The notes under the pieces: model-generated
What the model saw: only the letters and a program-made list of their open reading frames with translations
Told to the model about the DNA's origin: nothing
Databases searched by the model: none
Program-made: the position numbers and the translations under genes
Origin: an uncultured Actinomycetes bacterium
GTDB taxonomy: Bacteria; Actinomycetota; Actinomycetes; Nanopelagicales; Nanopelagicaceae
Direction: 5' to 3'
Assembly: GCA_903907665.1 (NCBI GenBank)
Contig: CAIVOW010000241.1
Location: forward strand, 1-6,903
Length of the DNA stretch: 6,903 nt
In this document: positions 1 to 6,903 of the stretch, piece by piece
How the letters are laid out: every line of letters starts with the position of its first letter
Position numbering within the stretch: position 1 is the first letter of the stretch

Positions 1-852
<852 letters not shown>

Positions 853-891
853 CCGTTGATCAATTTTCCAAGCGATAAAGGGTACTAGCTC

Positions 892-2070
892 ATGAACGTG
901 GTTTCACTGGAGTCCATTAACGTAAAAGCAAAACGGGTTCTGTTGCGCTGCGATCTAAATGTACCCATTAAAGATGGAGAGATTAAGGATGATGGACGAA
1001 TTCGCGCCTCTCTTCCAACAATTCAATATTTGTTGGATCAAGGCGCGTCCATTGTTATTACAGCTCACCTTGGGCGTCCAAAAGGTGAGCGTAAACCTGA
1101 ACTCTCCCTTGCCCCAGTTGCGATTCGCTTAGAAGAGCTTTTGGGAAGAAAGGTTATTTTTTCATCAGAAATAATTGATGCCAAGGTATCGCAGATACAG
1201 CCTGGTGAAATAGTGCTGCTAGAAAACATTCGCTATGAAGCGGCTGAGACAAGTAAGGACGAAGCCGAGAGATTAGTTCTTGCGCGAGTTCTCGCCTCTT
1301 ATGCCGATGTATTTGTATCTGATGGATTTGGCGCCGTACACCGTAAACATGCTTCTGTTTATGACGTGGCAACTTTGTTACCACATGCAGCAGGGTATCT
1401 AGTAGCGGCGGAAGTAGAAGTTTTAAAGAAGCTAACTCTTGATCCGGCTCGACCATATGGGGTAGTTCTTGGAGGAGCTAAAGTTTCAGATAAAATTGGA
1501 GTCATCTCCAACCTCCTAGATAAAGTAAACGTTTTAGCAATTGGCGGCGGTATGCTCTTTACTTTTCTAGCTGCCCAAGGTTATGAAATAGGAAAGTCAC
1601 TTGTTGAAGTCGATCTCATTCCTACAGTTAAAGAACTCCTTGCGCGAGCAGAAAAACTTGGCGTGAAGTTACTACTACCTACTGACATCGTTGTTGCGCC
1701 AGAATTCGCAATTGACGCCAAACCAACTCTTGTACCAGCAAGTGAAATTCCTAGCGATCAAATGGGACTCGATATTGGGCCTGAGAGTGCCAATACTTTC
1801 GCCACAGCGATTTTGGAATGCGAAACAGTTTTCTGGAATGGCCCGATGGGGGTATTTGAATTTCCTAATTTTGCTTATGGAACAAGGGTCATAGCCAAGG
1901 CGCTATCAGAAATTAAGGGATTATCGGTGGTCGGGGGAGGAGATTCGGCTGCGGCAGTTCGAGCGCTTGGTTTCGCAGATTCAGCCTTTGGTTACATCTC
2001 AACTGGGGGCGGTGCTTCCCTTGAGTACCTAGAAGGCAAGGATCTTCCTGGCATAATCGTTCTACAATAA
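892..2070 (+). CDS. pgk: Phosphoglycerate kinase
   Basis: Cytosolic enzyme transferring phosphate from 1,3-bisphosphoglycerate to ADP, yielding ATP and 3-phosphoglycerate. The 392 residues are close to the usual bacterial length of about 390-400. N-domain substrate-site motifs: RCDLNVP at 19-25, Arg 36 in DDGRIRAS, HLGRP at 59-63, ENIRYE at 111-116, and FGAVHR at 146-151 with the following KHAS. C-domain nucleotide-site motifs: GGAKVSDK at 194-201, FWNGPMGVFE at 314-323, GGGDSAAA at 348-355 and STGGGASLEYLEG at 370-382. The ATG at 892 is chosen because AAAGGG at 877-882 lies 9 bases upstream and the N-terminus aligns with the family. It starts 39 bases after gap and ends 67 bases before tpiA, in one co-directional run. 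No truncation or missing key residue is seen. Confidence 0.98.
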   Translation: MNVVSLESINVKAKRVLLRCDLNVPIKDGEIKDDGRIRASLPTIQYLLDQGASIVITAHLGRPKGERKPELSLAPVAIRLEELLGRKVIFSSEIIDAKVSQIQPGEIVLLENIRYEAAETSKDEAERLVLARVLASYADVFVSDGFGAVHRKHASVYDVATLLPHAAGYLVAAEVEVLKKLTLDPARPYGVVLGGAKVSDKIGVISNLLDKVNVLAIGGGMLFTFLAAQGYEIGKSLVEVDLIPTVKELLARAEKLGVKLLLPTDIVVAPEFAIDAKPTLVPASEIPSDQMGLDIGPESANTFATAILECETVFWNGPMGVFEFPNFAYGTRVIAKALSEIKGLSVVGGGDSAAAVRALGFADSAFGYISTGGGASLEYLEGKDLPGIIVLQ

Positions 2071-2094
2071 TTTTCACACGCTAGGATTTTCACA
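2070..2094. repeat. Short direct repeat between pgk and tpiA
   Basis: The 9-base string ATTTTCACA occurs twice, at 2070-2078 and 2086-2094, with starts 16 bases apart. The first copy begins on the last base of the pgk stop codon. A small ATAC-TG-GTAT dyad (2094-2103) follows directly. This lies in the 67-base gap before tpiA, so it could be a regulator site or mRNA feature, but A/T-rich spacers produce such repeats by chance. I see no convincing -35/-10 pair here. Confidence 0.4.
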
Positions 2095-2137
2095 TACTGG
2101 TATTTTGCTCTAACAATCCGTAAAAGAGGAGTAAGAA

Positions 2138-2911
2138 ATGCGTAAGCCACTTATCGCTGGAAACTGGAAGATGAATTTAAATCATCTCGAAGCCATTGCA
2201 GTGACCCAGAAGCTTTCCTACTCCCTTGAGGATAAGGATTTTGATGCTGTGGATGTTTGCGTGATTCCACCATATACAGATATTCGTTCTGTGCAGACTC
2301 TTATTGATGGTGATCGTCTACGACTCACCTATGGAGCTCAAGACCTTTCTCCGGACGTTTCTGGGGCATTTACAGGTGATATATCTGGCGGCATGCTTCA
2401 CAAACTCGGATGTACGTATGTTGTAGTGGGGCATTCGGAGCGACGAGCGATTCATGCTGAAACCGATGCGATCGTAAACAAGAAAATTAAGGCCGCAATT
2501 GCTAATGAACTCACTCCGATATTTTGTGTTGGAGAAGAGCTTGCTATTCGCGAGGCAGGTACACATGTTCAACACGTACTTTCTCAGATTAAGAATGGGC
2601 TACAAGGATTTCATAAGCCCGATTTGAAAAAGATCGTCTTTGCATATGAGCCGGTATGGGCAATTGGTACTGGTAAAACAGCGACCCCGGAAGATGCGCA
2701 GGAAGTTTGCGCCGCCATCCGCGCTGAACTGGTAAAAATAGGTAGTGATGAGATTGCCCAAGCAGCAAAGATTCTCTACGGTGGATCGGTAAAGTCTTCT
2801 AATATCCTGGAAATCATGAAAAAAGAGGATGTCGACGGTGCCCTTGTGGGCGGGGCCAGCCTAGATCCGGAAGAATTTGCACGTATTTGTAAGTTTCATA
2901 GGTTCTCCTAA
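2138..2911 (+). CDS. tpiA: Triose-phosphate isomerase
   Basis: Cytosolic TIM-barrel enzyme interconverting dihydroxyacetone phosphate and glyceraldehyde-3-phosphate. The 257 residues are a normal bacterial length. All catalytic elements are visible: GNWKMN at 8-13 (Asn 9, Lys 11), the electrophilic His at 99 in VVVGHSERR, the base Glu at 171 in [12 protein letters not shown], the mobile phosphate-gripping loop at about 172-182, YGGSVK at 214-219, and [15 protein letters not shown] near the C-terminus. The segment [20 protein letters not shown] at 65-84 is of the type seen in actinobacterial homologues. The ATG at 2138 has a good ribosome binding site, AGAGGAG at 2125-2131, six bases upstream. 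It completes the gap-pgk-tpiA triose module; secG follows after a longer spacer that may hold its own promoter. Confidence 0.98.
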   Translation: MRKPLIAGNWKMNLNHLEAIAVTQKLSYSLEDKDFDAVDVCVIPPYTDIRSVQTLIDGDRLRLTYGAQDLSPDVSGAFTGDISGGMLHKLGCTYVVVGHSERRAIHAETDAIVNKKIKAAIANELTPIFCVGEELAIREAGTHVQHVLSQIKNGLQGFHKPDLKKIVFAYEPVWAIGTGKTATPEDAQEVCAAIRAELVKIGSDEIAQAAKILYGGSVKSSNILEIMKKEDVDGALVGGASLDPEEFARICKFHRFS

Positions 2912-2922
2912 GGTCAGAAGAG

Positions 2923-2949
2923 TTGCCCCCTTGGGGTCTGGGGTATCCT
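2923..2949 (+). promoter_or_regulatory. Possible promoter upstream of secG-rbpA
   Basis: The tpiA-secG spacer is the longest in the window (2912-3034). It holds TTGCCC at 2923-2928 and TATCCT at 2944-2949, which resemble -35 and -10 elements, but the 15-base spacing is shorter than the usual 17-18. A second -10-like string, TAATCT at 3007-3012, has no well-placed -35. If the first pair is used, transcription would start near 2956 and leave a leader of about 80 bases. Weak call from motif likeness only. Confidence 0.28.
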
Positions 2950-3014
2950 TCTCGCGTTGTCCTGTTTTCAGGTCTGCTCTTGGAGCTATCTTGTTAAACG
3001 TTTGCTTAATCTAG

Positions 3015-3030
3015 TTTGGAGATTTGGAGA
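3015..3030 (+). promoter_or_regulatory. Doubled Shine-Dalgarno-like sequence that decides the secG start
   Basis: TTTGGAGA occurs twice in tandem (3015-3022 and 3023-3030). The second copy places GGAGA four bases before the GTG at 3035; the first copy is about 12 bases away. No comparable site precedes the TTG at 2957, so this favours GTG 3035 as the start of secG. Confidence 0.6.
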
Positions 3031-3034
3031 TATC

Positions 3035-3265
3035 GTGGTTCTAACTCTTTCAATTGTGTTGGTAATTACCAGCATCTTGATGGTTCTTTTGGTTCTCTTG
3101 CATAAAGGCAAGGGCAGCGGTCTTTCTGATCTCTTCGGTGGTGGCGTCTCCTCTAATTACGGTGGATCCTCAGTCGTTGAGCGAAATCTAGATCGCATCA
3201 CAATTGTCGTGGGTGGTCTTTGGTTTGCCGGAGTTGTAGCGCTCTCCTTAGTTCTCAAGAAGTAG
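3035..3265 (+). CDS. secG: Preprotein translocase subunit SecG
   Basis: Small inner-membrane subunit of the SecYEG channel that assists SecA-driven export. From the GTG at 3035 it has 76 residues, matching the usual actinobacterial length of about 77. Two hydrophobic segments are visible, at about 2-22 and 54-73, joined by a loop with the family pattern HKGKGSGLSDLFGGG at 23-37 and a later VVERNLDRIT at 47-56. The frame can be extended to a TTG at 2957, but that adds 26 residues with no family match and lacks a good ribosome binding site. Position after tpiA is widespread in actinobacteria; rbpA follows after 29 bases and is probably co-transcribed. Confidence 0.92.
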   Translation: MVLTLSIVLVITSILMVLLVLLHKGKGSGLSDLFGGGVSSNYGGSSVVERNLDRITIVVGGLWFAGVVALSLVLKK

Positions 3266-3294
3266 TTTTCTTTTCTAACCTGAAGGAGTAAGTA

Positions 3295-3633
3295 ATGGCT
3301 GGAAGTGCAATTCGCGGTAGCCGTGTCGGCGCTGGACCAATGGGTGAAGCTGAACGCGGTGAAGCAATCGGACGTTTTCGCGTCTCGTATTGGTGTGCGA
3401 ATGGACATGAGACTCGTCCATCATTTGCTGAGGATGGAACTGTTCAGATTCCTGCAGAGTGGGATTGTCCACGCTGTGGATACCCAGCAGGGTTAGATAA
3501 GAACAAGCCACCTCTGCCAGTCAAGAATGAGCCGTACAAAACTCACCTTGCTTATGTAAAAGAGCGTAGAACAGAAGCTGAAGCAACAAAAATACTTGCA
3601 GATGCTTTGGCGCACTTACGCGGCGAAGATTAA
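3295..3633 (+). CDS. rbpA: RNA polymerase-binding protein RbpA
   Basis: Actinobacteria-specific transcription factor that binds RNA polymerase and the principal sigma factor and stabilises the open promoter complex. The 112 residues match the family length. Regions in order: an N-terminal tail with RGSRVGAG at 7-14, like the RGSRLGA of mycobacterial RbpA; a core with Cys 34, His 38, Cys 58 and Cys 61 (WCANGHE, then DCPRCG), the C-x3-H...C-x2-C zinc-site pattern found in Streptomyces RbpA but not in the mycobacterial protein; a basic linker rich in Lys and Pro at about 68-82; and a sigma-interacting helix region containing THLAYVKERRTEAEA at 83-97, whose paired arginines (91-92) match the conserved ERR of the family. 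The ATG at 3295 has AAGGAG at 3283-3288, six bases upstream. Its TAA directly abuts the pgi stop codon on the other strand. Confidence 0.93.
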   Translation: MAGSAIRGSRVGAGPMGEAERGEAIGRFRVSYWCANGHETRPSFAEDGTVQIPAEWDCPRCGYPAGLDKNKPPLPVKNEPYKTHLAYVKERRTEAEATKILADALAHLRGED

Positions 3634-5184
3634 TTAAAACGTACTAAAAATCTCTTTTAACTCTCGAATTCCCGCACTTCGGTTCTTAAGATGGAATCGA
3701 ATGAGCGGGAATTTTCTTTCCAGGAGCGCTTCGCCATCACCTAGCGCTTGCGCCATCAGCAAAGTATGAAAACTATATTCTTGCCCAGGAATTTCTATAT
3801 CTTGTGAGTTCTCACCAGTTATTTGGATGAATGCCCCATTCTGTACTCCACCCTTATGGTATTGCCCAGTTGAGTGCAAGAAACGTGGCCCCCATCCGAA
3901 ACTAGTTCCAGCGCCAGATCCTTTTGCCACACTAGAGCGAAGATCAGTAACAGCATCATCGATTCCACGCGCTAGATAGGCCATGATGGCAATGTAATGC
4001 GGAGTAGTCGCGTAAAGCTGGCGTATCTGTTCTGTTAAATCTCCTCCAGAAAATTTAGAGAAGACCTGAACATTTTCACTTTCAAAAACCGGAGTGAGAA
4101 CCGGAACACGATTCTGCCATGTGTTTAGCAAGGCAAGGGCGCGGATTTTTGCTTCGGTTACATTTGGTTGATCAAATGGATTAATCTGCATTGGAATCGC
4201 AACAAGCGCGGTCACCCATTCCCAAAGGATGAACTGTTCACCCAGGCTACCTTCAACGACTAAATCAACGTTATCTTTTTCCGAAAGTGAAAAGGCAATT
4301 TTCAAGGCATCGGCGGAAACTGGAGCAGAAGCGTTCTCCAGTGCTATCGGCAGAAAGCCTTTTTCCTCTTTGCCTGTTGATTCCGCTATGAGCTGCTCAA
4401 TCCAATCCGAGAGACCTGGGACATTTGAATCATGATCAGAGAAGGCAATAATTTGTTTCTTACTTTCCAATATGAGAGTTGCTATCTCGACCGCCGCAGA
4501 CGCAATCAGGGTAAAAGAATCAGCCGCGCGAGCTGCATCGGAAAGTAAAGTCGCGACATCAATCCCAATGGCCGCAGCTGGAACTAGACCAAAAGCGCTA
4601 AGTACGCTGAACCTGCCGCCAACATCTGGATCTGCGTTGATAACAAAATATCCATCTGCCCTTGATTGAATATCAAAGGGCGAGCCGGGGTCGGTAATGA
4701 TGATGAAATGATTCTTTGGGTCCAGTCCAGCATCGAGTAGCTTCTTCGTGAAATATGCTTTTTGTGATGCGGTCTCGGCGGTAGATCCAGATTTAGATCC
4801 AACTATTATTGCAACGTGTGAAAGATCTGGGGGAGTCGCAGCGGATACTTGGTCTGGATCTGTTGAATCTAGAATCGTTAGAACTTTTGAGTACGTCTTG
4901 GCCAGCACCTCAGGTCCAAGGGAAGAACCCCCCATTCCGGCTAGAACAAACTGCTGTAGCGCATTTTCCTTAATCCATTGCTGCATTCGCGCTAGTTCAG
5001 GAAGGAGCGCAAGACTTGTTGTTGGTAGACCGACCCAATTGAGCCGGACCGCGCTTTCAGCTTCGGCAGCTTTGCCCCAAAGAGTAAAATCTTTTGCGGC
5101 AAGCTTTGGAGCTGCCAGGAGAAGTTGCTTATAAATTTCACTTTCCCGGTCAGCGGGTTTTTTACGCGTAAGTGAAATACTCAT
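3634..5184 (-). CDS. pgi: Glucose-6-phosphate isomerase, of the type related to fused Tal-Pgi proteins
   Basis: Cytosolic enzyme interconverting glucose-6-phosphate and fructose-6-phosphate. The chosen start is the ATG at 5184, whose ATGA overlaps the tal stop by four bases; the resulting 516 residues are somewhat shorter than the roughly 550 of enterobacterial Pgi. An upstream in-frame ATG at 5223 would overlap tal by 43 bases and add 13 residues of unlikely sequence. Visible SIS-fold sugar-phosphate motifs: GMGGSSLG at 83-90, GSKSGST at 129-135, DVGGRFSVLSAFG at 187-199, EQLIAESTGKEEKG at 263-276 and INPFDQPNV at 334-342. The canonical GEPGTNGQHAF segment is not apparent; in roughly that region there is LHSTGQYHKGG at 436-446, which I recall from bifunctional transaldolase/phosphoglucose isomerase proteins. 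Translation probably depends on coupling to tal because no strong ribosome binding site precedes the ATG. The family is secure; exact catalytic residues are inferred. Confidence 0.93.
   Translation of the reverse strand: MSISLTRKKPADRESEIYKQLLLAAPKLAAKDFTLWGKAAEAESAVRLNWVGLPTTSLALLPELARMQQWIKENALQQFVLAGMGGSSLGPEVLAKTYSKVLTILDSTDPDQVSAATPPDLSHVAIIVGSKSGSTAETASQKAYFTKKLLDAGLDPKNHFIIITDPGSPFDIQSRADGYFVINADPDVGGRFSVLSAFGLVPAAAIGIDVATLLSDAARAADSFTLIASAAVEIATLILESKKQIIAFSDHDSNVPGLSDWIEQLIAESTGKEEKGFLPIALENASAPVSADALKIAFSLSEKDNVDLVVEGSLGEQFILWEWVTALVAIPMQINPFDQPNVTEAKIRALALLNTWQNRVPVLTPVFESENVQVFSKFSGGDLTEQIRQLYATTPHYIAIMAYLARGIDDAVTDLRSSVAKGSGAGTSFGWGPRFLHSTGQYHKGGVQNGAFIQITGENSQDIEIPGQEYSFHTLLMAQALGDGEALLERKFPLIRFHLKNRSAGIRELKEIFSTF
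3667..3719 (+). terminator. Candidate rho-independent terminator for the gap-rbpA strand, inside pgi coding sequence
   Basis: Outer arms AATTCCCGC (3667-3675) and GCGGGAATT (3705-3713) are perfect complements. Inside them a second helix, TTCGGTTCT (3678-3686) with GGAATCGAA (3693-3701), pairs over nine positions counting two G-U pairs, around a six-base loop. Between the helices are an A-A mismatch, one C-G pair and a bulged T. A T-rich run, TTTTCTTT (3712-3719), follows on the plus strand only, so the orientation fits termination of transcription arriving from rbpA, 34 bases after its stop. On the minus strand the same bases encode Pgi residues about 491-506. No T run follows the hairpin on that strand, so it is unlikely to terminate pgi. 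Folding energy was not calculated. Confidence 0.68.
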
Positions 5185-6275
5185 TCTTGGACCGCATGAA
5201 TGTTGCCGAGAAGCTCTTCCCATGCCTTTTCAAATTTTGCCACACCATCATCTTCAAGGAAATTAACAACAGAATTAAAATCTATTCCAGCCGCAGCGAG
5301 GTCATCAAATATTTGCTGGGCTTTTGAGATAGCCGGTGTAATTGTGTCTCCATCGATGATTCCATGCTTGCGAACTTCATCCAGAGTTGCTTCGGGCATC
5401 GTGTTGACACAATGAGGCGCGACTAATTCGGCAACATATCTAGTCGAGTCATAAGCCTTATCCTTCACGCCCGTCGATGCCCATAGTGGCCTTTGCATAT
5501 TTGCTCCACGTAGAGCTAGTTTTGACCAACGCTGCGAGCCAACCACTTTCAGATAAGCCTCGTAGGCTAAAACGGCGTTAGCAATTGCTGCGCATCCTCT
5601 CAATCGATGATTGGGAGATATAGCATCTAGCTTCTTATCAATATCGGCATCAATGCGGCTTACGAAGAAAGAGGCCACTGAATGGATACCCGTTACTGAA
5701 AGTGCGTTTGCCAAGCGACGCTCGATGCCTCGCATGTATGAATCCATAACAGCCTGATAACGCTCCACCGAGAAAATGAGAGTGACGTTGACGCTAATGC
5801 CTTGAGCCGTTAACTCTTCAATGGCCGGAAGTCCATCTAGGGTTGCCGGAACTTTGATAAGTACGTTGGGGCGATTTACCAGCGCATGTAAAAACTTTGC
5901 TTGCGATATTGTTTCAGTGGTGTTGTACGCCAAACGCGGATCCACTTCGATGCTGACTCTGCCGTCAATCTGGTTACTTTCTAAGAAGGTAGGCATGAAT
6001 AGATCGCAGGCGCTTCGCACATCTGACGTTGTTAACTCTGTAACAATATCAATCGTCGAAAGTCCTTCAGACTTTAGGGCGAGAATATCTTCCCTGTATA
6101 GCGTCGAACCAGATATCGCTGCTGAGAAAATACTTGGATTAGTGGTGACGCCTACAACATGGGAGTCATCTATCAATGCACTAAGTGAGCCACTTTGTAG
6201 TCGTTCACGAGATAAATCATCGAGCCAAATCGAGACTCCTGCTTCTGATAAGTCTGATAACGAGGTAGACATCAT
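5181..6275 (-). CDS. tal: Transaldolase
   Basis: Cytosolic enzyme of the non-oxidative pentose phosphate branch that moves a dihydroxyacetone unit from sedoheptulose-7-phosphate to glyceraldehyde-3-phosphate through a Schiff base. The 364 residues match the long actinobacterial type (about 370). Visible: SIWLDDLSR at 15-23 with the conserved Asp, GVTTNPSIF at 42-50, SIEVDPRLA at 108-116, the Schiff-base Lys at 141 in NVLIKVPAT, VASFFVSRID at 200-209, LWASTGVKDKAY at 264-275 with phosphate-binding residues, and TMPEATL at 292-298. The start lies in a tandem ATGATG: the first ATG (6275) forms an ATGA overlap with the tkt stop, and the second (6272) would overlap it by one base. The stop overlaps the pgi start in the same way. 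Only a weak AAGAAAG lies upstream, consistent with translational coupling. Confidence 0.96.
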   Translation of the reverse strand: MMSTSLSDLSEAGVSIWLDDLSRERLQSGSLSALIDDSHVVGVTTNPSIFSAAISGSTLYREDILALKSEGLSTIDIVTELTTSDVRSACDLFMPTFLESNQIDGRVSIEVDPRLAYNTTETISQAKFLHALVNRPNVLIKVPATLDGLPAIEELTAQGISVNVTLIFSVERYQAVMDSYMRGIERRLANALSVTGIHSVASFFVSRIDADIDKKLDAISPNHRLRGCAAIANAVLAYEAYLKVVGSQRWSKLALRGANMQRPLWASTGVKDKAYDSTRYVAELVAPHCVNTMPEATLDEVRKHGIIDGDTITPAISKAQQIFDDLAAAGIDFNSVVNFLEDDGVAKFEKAWEELLGNIHAVQE

Positions 6276-6903
6276 TTGCCAACTTTCTTAATCGAATGAA
6301 GAGCGGCATTAGCTACGTTTTCAGGAGTGAATCCAAATTCTTTGAAGAGAACATCCGCGCTGGCTGATGCCCCGAAGTGCTCAAGTGATATTGCTACACC
6401 GGCATCTCCGATTAACTCGCGCCAACCCATTGCAATACCTGCTTCGATTGAGACTCGAGCCTTGATACTCGAAGGAAGTACGGAATTTCGATACTCGGGT
6501 GTTTGTTCTGCAAACCACTCAAGGCAAGGCGCACTTACGACGCGAGCATGCACCTTTTTCGCTGCAAGCAGTTTTTGCGCAGCTAGAGCAAGTTGGACTT
6601 CAGAACCCGTCGCAATGAGGATGACATCTGGCTTAGCAGCAGAATCGGAAAGTATGTAAGCACCAAAGGCAACACCTTCGGCTGAGGTGAATATCGTCCG
6701 ATCTAAGACCGGCAAGTTTTGCCGGGAGAGTGCAAAGCCAGCAGGTTTGCGGCGCTTGATGACTTCACGCCAAGCAATCGCAGTCTCGTTGGCATCTGCT
6801 GGCCTAATAACGGAAAAATTCGGAATTGCACGTAGGGCGGCCACGTGTTCAACCGGCTGATGAGTTGGGCCATCTTCACCTAATCCCACCGAATCATGAG
6901 TCC
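6272..6903 (-). CDS. tkt: Transketolase, C-terminal part; 5' end beyond window
   Basis: Thiamine-diphosphate enzyme moving two-carbon ketol units between pentose phosphate and glycolytic sugars. The frame runs open through the right edge to a TGA at 6274-6272. The 209 complete residues present are about the last 30% of a family of roughly 670-700. The fragment starts THDSVGLGEDGPTHQPVE, the highly conserved catalytic segment, with the His equivalent to E. coli TktA His473 at fragment residue 14; the GTG at 6889 inside this motif is therefore not a start. SRQNLP, with its substrate phosphate-binding Arg, is at 59-64. The C-terminal domain follows with LIATGSEVQLAL and LEHFGASASADVLFKEFGF. It is the first visible gene of the minus-strand run and overlaps tal by ATGA. 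The operon promoter is outside the window. Confidence 0.97.
   Translation of the reverse strand, partial: THDSVGLGEDGPTHQPVEHVAALRAIPNFSVIRPADANETAIAWREVIKRRKPAGFALSRQNLPVLDRTIFTSAEGVAFGAYILSDSAAKPDVILIATGSEVQLALAAQKLLAAKKVHARVVSAPCLEWFAEQTPEYRNSVLPSSIKARVSIEAGIAMGWRELIGDAGVAISLEHFGASASADVLFKEFGFTPENVANAALHSIKKVGK

Noticed and set aside
1154..1456. Minus-strand open frame of 100 codons within pgk
   Set aside because: Fully inside pgk, with composition typical of a reverse-complement shadow.
2926..2943. CCCCC TTGGGG TCTGGGG after tpiA as a terminator
   Set aside because: The close arms leave only a two-base loop, the alternative stem is short, and no T run follows.
2957..3034. Extended N-terminus of SecG from the TTG at 2957
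   Set aside because: The added 26 residues do not match SecG and there is no good ribosome binding site; GTG 3035 gives the family length.
3634..3660. TTAAAA ... TTTTAA inverted repeat just after the rbpA stop
   Set aside because: Six A/T-only pairs are too weak to be a terminator; the hairpin at 3667-3713 is much stronger.
4748..5134. Plus-strand open frame of 128 codons antisense to pgi
   Set aside because: Shadow of the conserved Pgi reading frame, with no family resemblance.
5185..5223. Extended Pgi start at the ATG at 5223
   Set aside because: It would overlap tal by 43 bases; the ATGA overlap at 5184 matches the tkt-tal junction and gives a more plausible N-terminus.
5821..6291. Plus-strand open frame of 156 codons antisense to tal
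   Set aside because: It lies wholly over a well-supported transaldolase gene, its product has no recognisable motif, and no ribosome binding site stands out.

Overview
The window is a core carbon-metabolism locus from an actinobacterium. Two lines of evidence support this. First, it encodes RbpA, the RNA polymerase-binding protein known only from Actinobacteria. Second, the gene order gap-pgk-tpiA-secG facing a tkt-tal-pgi block is a familiar actinobacterial arrangement. Base composition looks moderate by eye (roughly mid-40s to high-40s % GC, not computed) and codons are not G/C-saturated at third positions. That is low for the phylum and would suit a streamlined planktonic lineage such as freshwater Nanopelagicales (acI), but this placement is inference.

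Layout. On the plus strand: the 3' part of gap (1-852, 5' end outside the window), pgk (892-2070), tpiA (2138-2911), secG (3035-3265) and rbpA (3295-3633). On the minus strand, read from the right edge leftwards: the 3' part of tkt (6903-6272), tal (6275-5181) and pgi (5184-3634). The two groups converge at 3633/3634, where the rbpA and pgi stop codons touch with no base between them. There is no gene-free stretch over 300 bases; the longest gap is about 123 bases between tpiA and secG.

How the genes work together. gap, pgk and tpiA form the lower-glycolysis triose module, interconverting dihydroxyacetone phosphate, glyceraldehyde-3-phosphate, 1,3-bisphosphoglycerate and 3-phosphoglycerate. 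tkt, tal and pgi form the non-oxidative pentose phosphate branch plus the hexose isomerase, feeding fructose-6-phosphate and glyceraldehyde-3-phosphate into that module. secG (protein export) and rbpA (transcription initiation) are housekeeping genes at the end of the glycolytic run. tkt-tal and tal-pgi each overlap by ATGA, so the minus-strand genes are probably translationally coupled.

The enzymes look intact and ordinary, and I see no mobile element, CRISPR array, RNA gene or defence-like system. The points most worth checking are: a long plus-strand hairpin with a T-rich tail lying inside the 3' coding end of pgi, which looks like the terminator for the rbpA-side transcript; the atypical C-terminal motif region of Pgi, which resembles fused Tal-Pgi proteins; and the absence of zwf-opcA-pgl from a locus where many actinobacteria carry them.
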